From: Allantophomopsis cytisporea
Taxonomy: Eukaryota; Ascomycota; Leotiomycetes; Phacidiales; Phacidiaceae
Direction: 5' to 3'
DNA length: 64,000 bases
Assembly: GCA_024752435.1 (NCBI GenBank)
Contig: CP103023.1
Location: 682,001 to 746,000 of the forward strand
Shown: positions 10,475 through 21,506 of the stretch, one piece after another
Layout: each line of letters starts with the position of its first letter
How positions within the stretch are numbered: the stretch's first letter is position 1
The notes under the pieces: generated by a model
The model's input: only the letters and a program-made list of their open reading frames with translations
The model's database searches: none
What the model was told of the DNA's origin: nothing
Position numbers and translations under genes: made by a program

Positions 10475-11956
10475 ATAAGGGGAGGCGAGTTTTCAGGACA
10501 GCTATCTGGCAGGATGTCTCTTTATGGACGTAGATATACTTGGATGTTTCAATTGAACCAGAGGCGATGTGTAGAAATTAGCACTAAGGGTATCAAATGG
10601 AATGTTAGAACTATTTTCGATATTATGCTTTTGTTCAACAATGTGAGATGATCAGGTAAACTCATCGTCCACTATATGATATACGTAATGAGTAATCATC
10701 CCAATCTGAAACAAACAACAAGGCAATAAATGCGTCTTAGAATGATATTTCTAGTCTCATCTAAGCTTCGTTCAGTTTAACGTATCTAGAGGTGCTATTC
10801 GAAGCCATGATCAAATTTAATCGCAAGTGTTGAGAGAGCAGGGGCTAGCTGATTATTAATATCCGCACGATCATTCATATATGATTACTATCAGAGTTGC
10901 TGATCACGTATCTCGTAGGAAACTAAAGGCTCATAGACTGAGCTGACGTTGATACGCAGATACCCAATAAGCCAACTGCTGTTACCAACCAAGACTTCTG
11001 AGCGATCATTGAATGACTGTGCAAATAGCAAAGGGATTTAGGGCCCTAATGCTATTGATTCAAATTCCACGTTTGAGTAGTAACGTGACTTGGCAAAATC
11101 TGCGGATTCCCAATACATGGTATCCAGGAGCTCTTTCTCGTGTCACTCTGGGACTTGGCTTTTCTCCATCATTTTTGCTCTTCCCCTCTTTTCTTTGGAT
11201 GTGGTCGTCAAAATAATCATGCGTGACGTTTGAAGTTTACTTCTAGCTTTATGCACCTTAGTAAGGAGATGGAGATTGAATGAGCAAAGATACTCCGAAG
11301 CGTATTTTCACTCTCTAACGTTAGTCAGTTTAGACGGTATCTTGGTAACAAACATTTCGATTTACAAGCTCAAAATCCTCTCGAGATCCGGATCCTTCGG
11401 AGATTCTGGATGATCTGGTGGTCCGATTTTCAAACCGACAATAAGCTTTTGTCGCCAACGGGCACATGCAGGCGGGCCGCTCGCGAGTTCCCTGCTATCC
11501 CCCGCAATAACGTACTTTTACTACATATCACCTCCAGTACGAGAGGCTACTCACCCGTGCTAACTATTACAATTTACTAAACATGCGTATGCTCATATAG
11601 GTAATCATTTGCTGACTTTAGCTCTTGCTGACATTAGCTTCAATGCTGCACCTCTTCAGCTCAAGCTTACCTACATGATAGTTCTCTCACATAGACTGGT
11701 CTTCTCGTAATTTGCTTTTTTAACAGATAAAAGGATTCTACAGATCCATTGCACTACCACTGTCAGTTTGAAAACTTGCACTTCGTTCATACTTCGGTAC
11801 ATCCTGTATTCTATTTCTGGTTTCCTAGCTATAAATCGAATCCTAGGATATAAGATACTTCGAATTTCCTCTCAAAATTATTCACCTAAGGTTTACACGA
11901 CTTCAATATAAGCTTGAGTTTCACAACGGCGATTTTAATTCAATAATCAGAACAGA
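10475..11956. other. Intergenic region, no gene recognised
   Basis: About 1.5 kb of mixed composition. A 67-codon plus-strand frame at 11013-11216 has no family signature. The last ~350 bases before 11957 have pyrimidine-rich tracts and form the probable promoter and leader of the NmrA-like gene. No repeats, LTRs or tRNA-like folds were identified by eye. Confidence 0.35.
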
Positions 11957-13149
11957 ATGTCTAAGCTTATTGTTATCATCGCAATTACTGGCAATCAGGT
12001 AACATGAATATCTGTCGATCCTACACAATATTTATACTGTGCTGAAGTTTCCAAAATAGGGAGGCTCCGTTGCGGAGATATTCCTCAAGACTTCTGGCTG
12101 GAAGATCCGTGGAGTCACACGCGACCCTTCTAAACCAGAAGCTAAGGCTCTGAAAGCCAAGGGCATCGAAATCGTCAAGGGAGATGCTAATGATTTTCAA
12201 TCCATCAAAGCTGCCGTGCAAGGTGCTACCGTCGTTTTTGGGAATACGGTCTTTCCCGGAAGTTTCATCGCTCCCACCGAAGCAGACATTGCAAAATTGC
12301 GTCCCAACCAAACTGTCCGACAATGGTGTTATGAAACAGAGTTCACCCACGGCAAGAACATCGCAGACGCCGTTGCGTCAGTTGACGGCTTGGAGCTCTT
12401 TGTCTGGTCCACCTTGTCAGCTGCAAAATATTGGAGCGAAGGTAAATACAATGGTGTTTATCATTTCGACTCCAAAGCAGACGTTGTCGAATATATCAAA
12501 CAGCGCCATCCTGCGCTAGCTAAAAAGATGTCACTGCTACAGATGGGTCTCTTTCTCACAAATTGGAAATGGGGTCAAGCAGCCGTACCATGGGAAAGGG
12601 TCTGTCTTTTTCCCCCCTACACTTCGCAATTTCGACCACTAACTATATGTCTAGAATGCAGATGGTAGCTTTCACCTCCATGTTCCAGGCAGTGGTGATG
12701 TCCCAATCCCATTCGTTGTGCCTTCTGATACCGGACATTTTGTCAAAGCGATCGTCGATGTCGGTCCAGGAAAGAATGTGCTTGCGTTCAGCGCGCGTTT
12801 GACCTTTGCTGACTATGTGAAGCTGTGGGGAAAGATTAACAATGTCACAGCAACATTCTCAAAAACAACTGTAGCTGAGCATGACAAGCTTGCTCCTGGT
12901 GGGTATGGAGAGGAGATGGCTGAAATGTACGCTTATGCTCAGGACTTTGGCTATGATGGGTCAGATCCATCCGTGACTTACGCCCAGGATGTAAGCAACT
13001 TCTTAATTCTATACTTCATTGGAACTGGCTAAATAATGACATAGCTCGGGGTGCCACTCAATGTCACTAGCATTGAGGACTATATCAAGACAGAGGACTG
13101 GTCTGAGCTACTCAAAAGAGCTGTCACGACAAATTTCAAGGAGGCGTGA
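11957..13149 (+). CDS. NmrA-like family NAD(P)-binding protein
   Basis: Atypical short-chain-dehydrogenase-fold protein. NmrA itself senses the NAD(P)+ state and represses the GATA factor AreA, but most fungal paralogues have unknown roles. Exons 11957-11998, 12060-12599, 12655-12990 and 13045-13149 give 340 residues. The first intron splits the dinucleotide-binding loop: IAITGNQ then GGSVAEIFL, a G-x-x-G pattern typical of NmrA. Next come VTRDPSKPEAKALKAKGIEI and the VVFGNTVFPG strand, then FVWSTLSAAKYWSEGKYNGV (the position of the SDR Ser/Tyr region) and a substrate-loop segment with FLTNWKWGQ. The C-terminal part reads FHLHVPGSGDVPIPFV and EDYIKTEDWSELLKRA. The third intron has a GTCTGT donor, which is less usual but keeps frame and family sequence. 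The gene is intact although its right-hand neighbours are decayed. Confidence 0.88.
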
Positions 13150-14052
13150 CGTTGATGAAGTGATCGCTGAGAGGGAACTCTCTGAGTTTCAACCATCCTG
13201 AACTTAGCCAACATGAAAGCTTCGTTACGGAAATTGATAATATTCATTTTAAAAGCATTGTGAGATCCAAAAATACACAAGTAGTTGAAAATGTTTTTGT
13301 CACAAACTTGAATATTATAGCCCAGACATATTTTCTAATAAGCCAGATGTTCTTATTAAAAAAAGTATGGAGAAAAGACAAGCACACAATGAATTATTTG
13401 TCCACACTTATAGAACTACAGCCTGTCTTCCTCTGCAGCCACCGATTAGCAAGTACAAGATTGCCTAGTGGTGAAGTAATTTATGATGCCCCTACTCAGT
13501 CAGCCATGTAGTTAGATTTTGGCATAAATAGTTTGCTGGATGTCTTTACATATCCCCAAACTTTGGGGGTCGACCAAGTAAGTCAGGTTAACGTAAATCT
13601 TACTCGGTTAGTAATTCAGGAGGGGTTTGGCAGCGCCTTGGTTCGCGCAGTCGTGATCCTCGCGATCTAGTTCTTATACTAGAGTTCTCTATCAAGATCT
13701 GTACAAAACATTCATGCTCTGCGTATATGTGAAATCGACAGAGCCAAATTGTCCCCTCCTTTCAGGGAACTCTTTTCAGTTCAGCGATAATGATAACAGT
13801 GACAGAGCAGTCGGCAAGCCAGAAGAACAAATAGGTGCAATTCTCGACGCTTCTAAACGTAAACCCAATCAAGAGAGGAAATATTTCCGAGGCTACGTAC
13901 CAATCCTGTGAACAACAAGCACGTCAAGAGCAGGAAAGCAAAATAGTAGACCACAAGAAGTAGTTTGCAATATTGAAAAGTAGTCATGATAATGAAATTG
14001 TTATGCTTCCATACCCTTCGTCCGTCTTAATCTAAATCTCAATGGACATTTT
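13150..14052. other. Intergenic region, no gene recognised
   Basis: About 0.9 kb. The two small plus-strand frames at 13260-13511 and 13714-13911 have no recognisable domain. Composition is mixed and includes a GC-richer patch near 13620-13670. I see nothing I can call. Confidence 0.3.
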
Positions 14053-14882
14053 TCAACGAGCCAAGCCTAATCCTCGGAGAGAAGCCAGAATCGCCTCACC
14101 AGTAGGTCCAGCTGATGCTGGGTTCTGACCATTGATAAGCTTCCCACCTCTACCAACGACAACATTGACGTCAAAAGGCTCAGATCCTTTACGGTATTTT
14201 CCTCCAGAAGCAGTCTGAAGGGAATCTTCTAGGCTGAATGGCATAGTCTTGGTCACCCCAGCCATCTCCTCTTCAACGTTCGAATATCCTGTGACAGGCT
14301 CTCCCCGAGTAAAAACTTGCCCGATGGAATCTTCACAAGTACCAGTGCTCCAGGGCCATGACATACTGAGCTTACTATCTTGTCCGCTGCATAGAATTTG
14401 TTGGTAAGCTGGTGAGAGACTTTGTCTGTGGCAAGATCGAACATGGCTAACGACATTCTCAGTATATTGGCTTAGTGGAAACAATGCTTGTATGACTTAC
14501 GACCCCAACCTCCAACATAAAATTGGCTTCAAGCTCTGGAGCATGACCCAAGAAACTCTCTAGTTCTTCTGTGTGCTTTCATAGTGCCTCTTTCTCCAAA
14601 AACTCTTTGGTGTGGAAATCATCCGCTGCCACTTCGGCAGAAATTGGGTCAAAGGGGGCTACACCACCCTTGGGCGACGCCCAGATGATATCAACAAAAG
14701 GTGCCAGGACTTTATATGGATGGGCACCTTCTTGCTACCGCAAGGTCAGTTAATTCTCCAACAATTTCTTTTGATGATCGACAGGAGAGAACACATACCA
14801 AATACCATCCAGTTTTACGGCCAGTATTGCCGAGCTGACCATGCGATGTGACAACAAAGAGAATCTTAGCTCGGGAAGACAT
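14053..14882 (-). pseudogene. Broken DJ-1/PfpI (ThiJ, Hsp31-like) gene
   Basis: Remnant of a class I glutamine-amidotransferase-like protein, a family of chaperone/deglycase-type enzymes. Minus strand: ATG at 14882, MSSRAKILFVVTSHGQLGN, then an intron (GTATGTG..GCGGTAG) leading into QEGAHPYKVLAPF and ASPKGGVAPFDPISAEVA. The nucleophile elbow is intact as IVSSVCHGPGALV. The C-terminus carries GEPVTGYSNVEEEMAG and GKLINGQNPASAGPTGEAIL, ending at 14053. Three lesions are visible. There is an in-frame TGA at 14581-14579, where the family has Trp. A one-base loss lies in the T-run before the second intron, near 14507. Another one-base loss falls between SGKFLL and GEPVTG, near 14310. No single splice pattern removes all three, so I call it a pseudogene. 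Sequencing error could explain the indels but not the stop. Confidence 0.8.
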
Positions 14883-15736
14883 TCTAGTATGAAGAGATAA
14901 TAATGCTTGACAAAGCGCGTTGCAGAAAAGTGATACGATTGTGGGAACTTGAAGCTCTTGTAGGATTATGAGAACAAAGTCCAACCCTGTTGTGTGTGGA
15001 GTTTCGCAAACATATTTGTCAACCACTAAAGTGCACAATGTAAAGGAGAAGCTGAATAAATATTCCTCGGTCTTTTAGGATACCTGAACTCATCTAATGG
15101 ACAGAGCTTTGGACTCTTGACTTCATGAGTAATCCCAGAAAATAGATTACTTGACTGGCTAGTAAGCAGGCATGACTGACTTAGATAAGTAGGATAGCAT
15201 AATGACTCAGCGATATTGCTTTTAAAAGTTTAAGTGAGAATACTCAGGAAATATTTAAGATAAAAGACTGAATAGTAAGCAGATATGGCCGGATTGAACT
15301 ATTAAGATGATAGCTCATTAACACCGCTTTTAGAAGCTTAAATGACATTATATTCAACGGCTGATGACTTGTCTAGGTCACTTATCATCACTTGTCATGT
15401 ATATTCGTATTTCAAATTCAAAACAAGAGCTAAAACTCTCCTATATAATCGATGATTCTGTCAGAAGTCTGGCATAAACAAGATAAGATCCACTTACATC
15501 TATGCATCTGTATATCATAGAAATGTTCACATAGTATTTACGATGAGCTTCAGCGTAATTCAGAGCGAGAAACAAGGCGTCAAATGGAGTATATTTTGAG
15601 CTTAGGGATAGAGTAATTGATATTTTCCAGTCTTCCTTCTCTCAGTATGCGGTGTCCCTCAGTGTGCAAGTTCTCTTTCTACCCGGGCTGCTCTAAACAT
15701 GAAGACACTACAATATTTTATCTGGACGATGTTTTC
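14883..15736. other. Intergenic region, no gene recognised
   Basis: AT-rich, with stops in all frames. A weak tRNA-like stretch lies near 15090-15140 (see rejected items). The plus-strand frame at 15617-15808 overlaps the end of the bZIP gene on the other strand and shows no family features. Confidence 0.3.
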
Positions 15737-16029
15737 TTAAGAGCTCCGCTCAACCACCTGATCTTTCAGTATGATTTGCAATATTATATCGACCTTGTGA
15801 TATGCTGATCGCATACCCATCATATTCTGCAATAGCCCATTATAATTTGTTGTTACTTTCAAGAGCTCCGATTCCAAATGGTTGATGTAAGACTCCTTAC
15901 GCTCACGATACGCTCGCTCCGCTCTTCTGTTTTGTTCTTTCCGCTATAATGCAATGTCAGCGCACTGTCGCAAAATTGCGGAGAATAGAAGAGAGTTATT
16001 GACCTGACCTTCTCTACTTTGGAAGTCAT
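15737..16029 (-). CDS. Very small bZIP DNA-binding protein
   Basis: Exons 16029-16009 (MTSKVEK) and 15943-15737, with a 65-base intron (GTCAGG..TTATAG, CTGAC branch), give 75 residues. The basic region is RKEQNRRAERAYRERKESY. It fits the bZIP rule N-x7-R-x9-L exactly (Asn of QNRR, Arg of AYRE, Leu of NHLES), followed by a heptad series L, V, L, M. That supports specific DNA binding and dimerisation. It resembles fungal AP-1-like factors in the basic region only. After the zipper the protein stops, without the long C-terminal domain or cysteine-rich regions of Yap/Pap1 factors. It may be a genuine mini-bZIP, a dominant-negative-type fragment, or the surviving exon pair of a truncated gene. An in-frame upstream Met at 16098 would extend it by 23 residues. 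Confidence 0.6.
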
Positions 16030-16099
16030 AACGCCTTGTTTTTCTTGGTGCACCTCTCTGAAAGCTAGCTGAGAGCATTGAATTTTTTCCAGATTCATA

Positions 16100-17260
16100 G
16101 CTTCAAAGAAAGGATCGGTGTATTAAGTCAAGCTATTTGGTGTGCTGGCTTCACTTTCATTGAGTGAAACTTCATCACCACCATTGTAGAGATGGGCATC
16201 GCCACCTATGTATGTATCCGTGACAAACGATGGTTGTTTCAAGAATGGAACGTCAAAGTATACCTCGTCAAACAGGGTTCGAGAAGGGTCGTGACAGTCA
16301 ACAACGCTGTCTATCTGTGAGATATTGATTCTGGAACTGGATTCCTTCAATGTTGGTTCTCAATACGATAAGCTCACGATTGGTATAGGAGTAGTCAATT
16401 TATGTACTCACGCGAGTCAGGTATAAGATTATCACTGATGGTTCTACAAACAAGTTGTCTTCGCCCCTTGGAAATTGCTTCAATATTGTTGCATGGCAGC
16501 TGATCCGCTGGTCTTCGGGCCTGTTCCTGATCAAAGAACGCTCGAGAATCAAAAGCTGTGAGACCCATATCGACTCGTTAAAGATCTTGGAGTTTATCAC
16601 ACAAGCACCAAGGCATTCGATGATATGCAAGCACGGTTCAATTCAAGGTCATTTGACCACTCTAAATACTACATAGAGATGAAGGAGAAATTTTGAACTC
16701 TCTTGCAATATATCCGGTGCTGACGAGTAGCGAGAAGCAAGTGCCTATGATGAATGCATTTCAAGCAGCCCATGCTCGGTCGCATTACTTTCCATGGTGT
16801 CATTGAGGGCATGGTGATAGAAGAAACCGTACGTAAAGAGGATATCAAATTTTCAACATATCTGTTGAATCGTCTTTCGATCAATTTTATAATTGAGAAA
16901 GTAGATTTATTGGCTCTGCGGAGCTCATCCGGCACTAACCTCTGGTCGCATATGGATGTGCATTGACGCCTAGCTCGAAGTTGTGCCGGGTTGAACTTTC
17001 CAACTTCGGATAAGAACAACTTTATTCACTGGCCAATGGTATTGAGTGACTACGTGTCGATTGTCAGCTCTTTGAAGTCGACCAGAAACTGTGAAACTGA
17101 CATACCTAAGATCTAATTGCATCATACAGCTTCCAGATTCCTCGTCCTTTTGTTTCCGCTGAAAAATACAGATACATTGCCTTGGATCAGGAGTGCTCAC
17201 TGCTTGTTTCTTGCGCAGTAGTATGTGCCCAAGAATACTTTCAGCCATGTTGGCAGACTC
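16100..17260. pseudogene. Unidentified, decayed coding remnants
   Basis: Protein-like patches occur here but do not join into a gene. On the plus strand the clearest is about 16577-16690, reading DLGVYHTSTKAFDDMQARFN and then SRSFDHSKYYIEMKEKF before a stop. A second plus-strand patch near 16770-16840 is RITFHGVIEGMVIEETVRK. On the minus strand, patches such as FELGVNAHPYATR (near 16940-16985) and YGFFYHHALNDTMESNATEH (near 16770-16830) also look coding. I cannot decide which strand carried the gene and recognise no family. The base composition is not strongly AT-rich, so this looks like gene decay rather than a heavily RIP-mutated repeat. Confidence 0.3.
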
Positions 17261-17319
17261 TGTGGCAAATCATCAACATTGCAGCAGGTGTAGGGATGTT
17301 TGATGGCTATGCAGATTAG

Positions 17320-18100
17320 ATGTGCTATTGCGCTCAGCATTCCTCATGTTCTGCTTTCAGCGGCATAGGAGGGACTCTACTTTTTACCTTTTCCGAACTA
17401 ACTTCAGTAATCTTACATTGCAATATGCTACCAAGTTGTGGGACTCGAACACGGAACGGAAATGACAGAGCAAGAATACCTTTCTCTTGTGGATGTTCAG
17501 TACCATATGCAACATAGTGGCGTTCGTTTGAAAAGAATAAATTCAAGTTGGTTGATGCGAAGTATCCTTTAGAGGAAGAAACTCAGGGGTGAACTATTAA
17601 ATCCAGATCAGATAACTCAGAAAAACCTTCAAGCAGATTGGTACAGTATCGACAGTTCTGGAATGAGATTGTGTCTATGGTTGACGCTGCTTAGAAAGTT
17701 CGGCAAGGACGAAAAAGGCAAATCCGACAAGTGCCTCGAGATCCATTGTCGAGCATTTCAGAGCCTAGAGTCGACCAACCTTGTTAGCATATGTATTCAG
17801 GGCTCAAAGATCTTCTTTACTTTTACAAATTACAACTTTGGTGCTTGTGATGAGAATGTAGTTCTCCTCAAACTCTATCCTCCTCTGGTTGTAGGTCATT
17901 GAAGTCAATTATGATATCAGTCAAGGCTTTTCGTTTTAATCTTAGTTGAGAACTTGCAATAAGTCTAGTCAATTCATTGTCATAAAATCAGATTGTCAAG
18001 CTGCGGCTTGGTTGTCATGTTGACAGATTGGGTTGACCGCTTGGGTATACAGATACGAGATGGCTAGAACAGACATATAGCCATGGTACGATTGCCTAGA
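17320..18100. pseudogene. Unidentified remnant, probably plus strand
   Basis: A plus-strand frame interrupted by TAG/TGA codons reads RLVQYRQFWNEIVSMVDAA near 17635-17690. It continues after a stop as KVRQGRKRQIRQVPRDPL. This looks like a protein segment with sense codons converted to stops. No domain is recognised. The rest of the interval shows nothing clear. Confidence 0.25.
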
Positions 18101-18209
18101 TGCAATGGCAAAGCGAATTACTCCCAATCCCAGTAGAGTTTCGTTGTTGTGAGCGTATGATAAGGCTGAAGCGGCATATACTTGGCATCATAATATAAAG
18201 TTGTAGCTC

Positions 18210-18480
18210 TTTGTACATTATCACCGATTTTAGCGTGTTAGACGCTGTTTTGCTGTGTTCTAAACTCAGGATAGATTTCGAGCACAGGGATAATAAAGCA
18301 TGAAGCTCCAAGTGTATGGTTACGGCAGTCTAATAAGCTTAATTGAGATCACACTATTTGTACATTATCGCCGATTTTAGCGCGTCAAGCGTGGTTTTGC
18401 CACGTTCTCAACTTCAGGTAGATTTCGAGCACAGGGGTAGTAGTTGCGGCAATACAGTAAGCTTAATTTGTGACAGCACT
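18210..18480 (+). repeat. Tandem direct duplication, two diverged units
   Basis: Unit 1 is 18210-18355 and unit 2 is 18357-18480. Both begin TTTGTACATTATC, pass through CCGATTTTAGCG and AGATTTCGAGCACAGGG, and end near AAGCTTAATT. Unit 1 carries about 25 extra bases before its end. Many differences are C/T or G/A, for example TGCTGTGTTCT against TGCCACGTTCT, the pattern RIP leaves in duplicated DNA. No coding content; it could be part of a small non-autonomous element. Confidence 0.65.
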
Positions 18481-18708
18481 ATGCATCTTCTACTTGATCA
18501 TCCGTTATTCACCACTCAACTAAATCCACAATACGTTCGAGAAAGCGGAGATTCGGCTTCTTCACTATCACAAAGGAGGGTTGAAAGACCACCATCAGTT
18601 GAAATGCTCTTCGACTTATTACATACCACGTGATCTACGTCACCGTCCTTACATGATTATTCATCATCAGAACCTTTGTTCTTTCGTATTACAGGCATTT
18701 TTGCTACT

Positions 18709-20009
18709 ATGGAGAAGCAAAATCGGTCAGATACTTCGGACCCTGGCTGTGTTATCCGAAGGAATCGAGTGCCATTCTCATGCACTGAATGCCATAGGCG
18801 GAAGCAGAAGGTACTATAGTTCGCACGACATATGGAGAATGAATGTAGAGAGCTTACAGCCAAGTATCATAGTGCAATCGCCAGCTGCCCTGCAACGATT
18901 GTTTATTGAGAAAATTACCATACAAATGCGTATATGTAACGGTGAGGTTTGAACATGATACTCACACTAATGCACAGGCCATACTTCCTCATCAAGCCTT
19001 GCTTCTCAAGTCCTTGTGCATATTGTGTTTTCCTTCTCGAGTCTTGACTCACTTCAGTCCAGGCCGGAACCAAAAATTCGAACCAGAACTCTTGTGATTA
19101 CTGGACCTTCGATGGAGATGAGTTTAGAATCAATTCAGGAATTAACTCTTATGAACACCGCACAGGGTCATCTCTATGAGCTGCCAAGTCGATATGAGCA
19201 GATACGGAATGGACCATATAGCACTATGCAGGCTGAAACGCATGATTTACCTGCATCGATATTACAGTCTCTGCATGCATCATCTGTGTACGGAGTCATT
19301 CCTGGAAGTTTAGTCAATCGTGTCTATCTCAAACTTTGATCCGTTTTTCACGACTCCTGGTGTAAGCCACACAGGTATCGAAGAGCCACTTATTCAGCAT
19401 TGTGAGGTCTCTCCTTATTTCACTAACCATGATACTTACTACTGTTCATATCTGATTGCGGAGATTCCCTTAGTCATTAATAATCTCGTACCGTGGCTCA
19501 GTTCCTCTGAGGATCAGCCCTTAGAGTCAAATTCAGTTCGATTCTCCTGGCTACCTGATGCTATGCACCACACGGTTCTATTCAACGCGACTATGCTGAG
19601 CGCAGCTGTCCACCTGAACAGGAAGTAAAACTCGATCGACTCACGTATTGCGCTCTGGTAAAAAGTCGAAACGATGCGACTTATGAATGAAAGACTCCAT
19701 ATTCCACAGGAGGTTGCTAGCGATCATATGATATTGGCCGCGTTGATTCTTCTATATTTTATTGTGTCTCTTCCCGAGGATTCCCCAGTAGGTCGGACTA
19801 AAATTTTACTATTATCTCCCATGATAACATGACTGCAGGTTGAAAATAGTAGTCCGCATGAATATGAGTTACACTTGGACGAGATTCAACAGATGCTGAC
19901 AATCCGTGGCGGTCTCGAGAATATTGGTTTGAGGGGAATGGTAACAAATTGGCTTAGAGTCTGCCATGGTCCGTGGAGTTCTGAGTGGTCACATCATCAG
20001 TTCATATAA
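18709..20009 (+). pseudogene. Decayed Zn2Cys6 (zinc-cluster) transcription factor
   Basis: The zinc cluster is split by an intron at 18811-18872: VPFSCTECHRRKQK then CNRQLPCNDCLLRKLPYKC, giving all six cysteines in order. A linker follows (read from about 19059 in another frame, so an intron is needed; exact ends unclear). Then comes a fungal transcription-factor middle region: YYCSYLIAEIPLVINNLVPW, MHHTVLFNATMLSAAVHLN, and after about 19680 VETMRLMNERLHIPQEVAS. A further intron near 19788-19838 leads into YELHLDEIQQMLTIRGG. Around 19612-19670 the frame changes twice with stops and no good splice sites; PPEQEVKLDRLTYCALVKS is read in a shifted frame there. The C-terminus ends at 20009, well short of the normal length of these regulators. 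I infer a truncated, frameshifted pseudogene. Confidence 0.7.
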
Positions 20010-20319
20010 GATAGTTATTCTTTGCATATTCAACCATGATATAAGCGTAGTACTCTTCGTTATTAGGAAGGAGCTCGGCTCATGCTTCTTTAATCCTAGA
20101 CCTACCATTTGTCATCATTGAGAGTAAAATAAAGAGATTTATGAAAGTGTAACAGCCTCTAGTGGAATGTTCCTGAAGCTACTTCTATTTACACCTTACT
20201 CCTGAGTGTTTTATTTAAAAAGACAGTAGTGATAATGCTCAGATATTTTAGACTTCGAAAGAAACTATCTTTTGCACTTTCATTGCGTTATATGTACATC
20301 TTACCTCAACATAGCACAT

Positions 20320-20890
20320 CTAATGACGCTTTGGTAGTCCCAAAGCTAATACGGCCTCCTCCAACCACTTGACCACTGTGTTTCCTTCAGACTTTGCGTT
20401 TAGTCCGGATGGAATTGTTATAATCTTGACATATGGGACTTTTTTTTTTAGCTCTAAGAGTAGCTACATCTCTCTGTTCCTCAAGAGCCCATTGGCTCGA
20501 GCAGATCTATTGAAATGTTACTTGATGAGACATTACTGCTTGGATTGTTGATACTATGCAAATACCTTGTGCCGACGGGTTTGATGAAGAGAAAGCTTAT
20601 TAATACTTGGGGCTTGACCACGAGATTTTCTAACAAGCCTTCGAGTCCCTCAACTGCTGTATAGCGAGTTGTCAGGGATCAAGTCTTTGTTGTAGGCTGG
20701 GCTGGTTATTCACTGCTTGAGTTGGCCAGGTAGACAATATAGTAATCCTCCTCGAGATTCTATTGTACGCTGATAAGCTGCTGTCCAAGCATCTGCCGGA
20801 AAATTCGGGGCATTCGCTCACTTATTAGCATAGCGACCAACTATTTTGCTACTTCGGGTGTGTTGTTCACGGAAATTAGGTAGTTTGGTG
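20320..20890 (-). pseudogene. Unidentified decayed gene, C-terminal exon readable
   Basis: On the minus strand, in one frame interrupted by a TAG, the sequence reads LLLELKKKVPYVKIITIPSG and then LNAKSEGNTVVKWLEEAVLA, ending LGLPKRH at a TAG (20322-20320). Further upstream, patches ANAPNFPADAWTAAYQRTIE and VEGLEGLLENLVVKPQVLI are protein-like but separated by stops. A TAG where Gln (CAG) fits, before the first patch, is the change expected from RIP or cytosine decay. I recognise no family. Confidence 0.4.
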
Positions 20891-20943
20891 TGCTTTGGAT
20901 TGCCATTGTAAATTAATTTTCATGAAATTATGCTAGAAGTCTA

Positions 20944-21171
20944 ATGAGTATTGCTTTAGAGGTTGAATGTATCAGTGGACTTGAAGGCATGTATGGTAGA
21001 TCAAGAGTTGAAGAGCTCTTTAAAGGCTTCGAACATATTACTCATATTAGTGCTCAACCAACTAAAGTTATTATTGGTAGGCAATTATCACGTCATATAA
21101 TAGTTCGTCGTCAACAAGATAACACAACTTTAAAGCCCGGTTCTAATACATATCTATTCTTAGGCTACTAA
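20944..21171 (+). CDS. Hypothetical 75-residue protein
   Basis: An uninterrupted 75-codon frame starts MSIALEVECISGLEGMYGRS and ends SNTYLFLGY. Residue use is balanced, with charged residues (GRSRVEELFKGFEH) and a basic stretch (SRHIIVRRQQD). That is unusual for a chance frame in AT-rich surroundings. No signal peptide, membrane segment or known motif is seen. It could be a small gene, an exon of a larger lost gene, or chance. No splice-linked partner exon was found. Confidence 0.3.
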   Translation: MSIALEVECISGLEGMYGRSRVEELFKGFEHITHISAQPTKVIIGRQLSRHIIVRRQQDNTTLKPGSNTYLFLGY

Positions 21172-21506
21172 CGTTTCCACCCTCTCTAATATCTGGCAGT
21201 TGAGGGAGGGATAAGTAACAGAAAGATCATATAATCAACCACACCCTGAAATTTAACACTAGTAGGTGTTGCATCAGCAAGGTGGTTTATAACTACGCAG
21301 GGTTGGTAAGGTACTAGCATATAACTCTATCTGTTACATTTGTCATGTAAAGCGTAAAAAAATAAATTTACAGGCTATTACCATACGGCTTAGCTAATCA
21401 CATTTGGATACTTCTTATATGATTATTGCTGGATGTGGTATACAGTAGGACCACCACCTGATCACTGAGTCTTAACAATCCCATTTCTTCTAAATATTAA
21501 ATCGCG

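Noticed and set aside
15083..15145. tRNA-like stretch (TCTAATGGACAGAGCTTTGGACT)
   Set aside because: It resembles the D-arm and anticodon part of a glutamine-type tRNA, but no T-arm GGTTCGA motif or closing acceptor stem could be found downstream. At most a decayed tRNA-derived fragment.
17430..17470. tRNA T-arm-like GGGACTCGAACAC on the plus strand (B box on minus)
   Set aside because: No matching A box or cloverleaf at the right distance; a short chance match.
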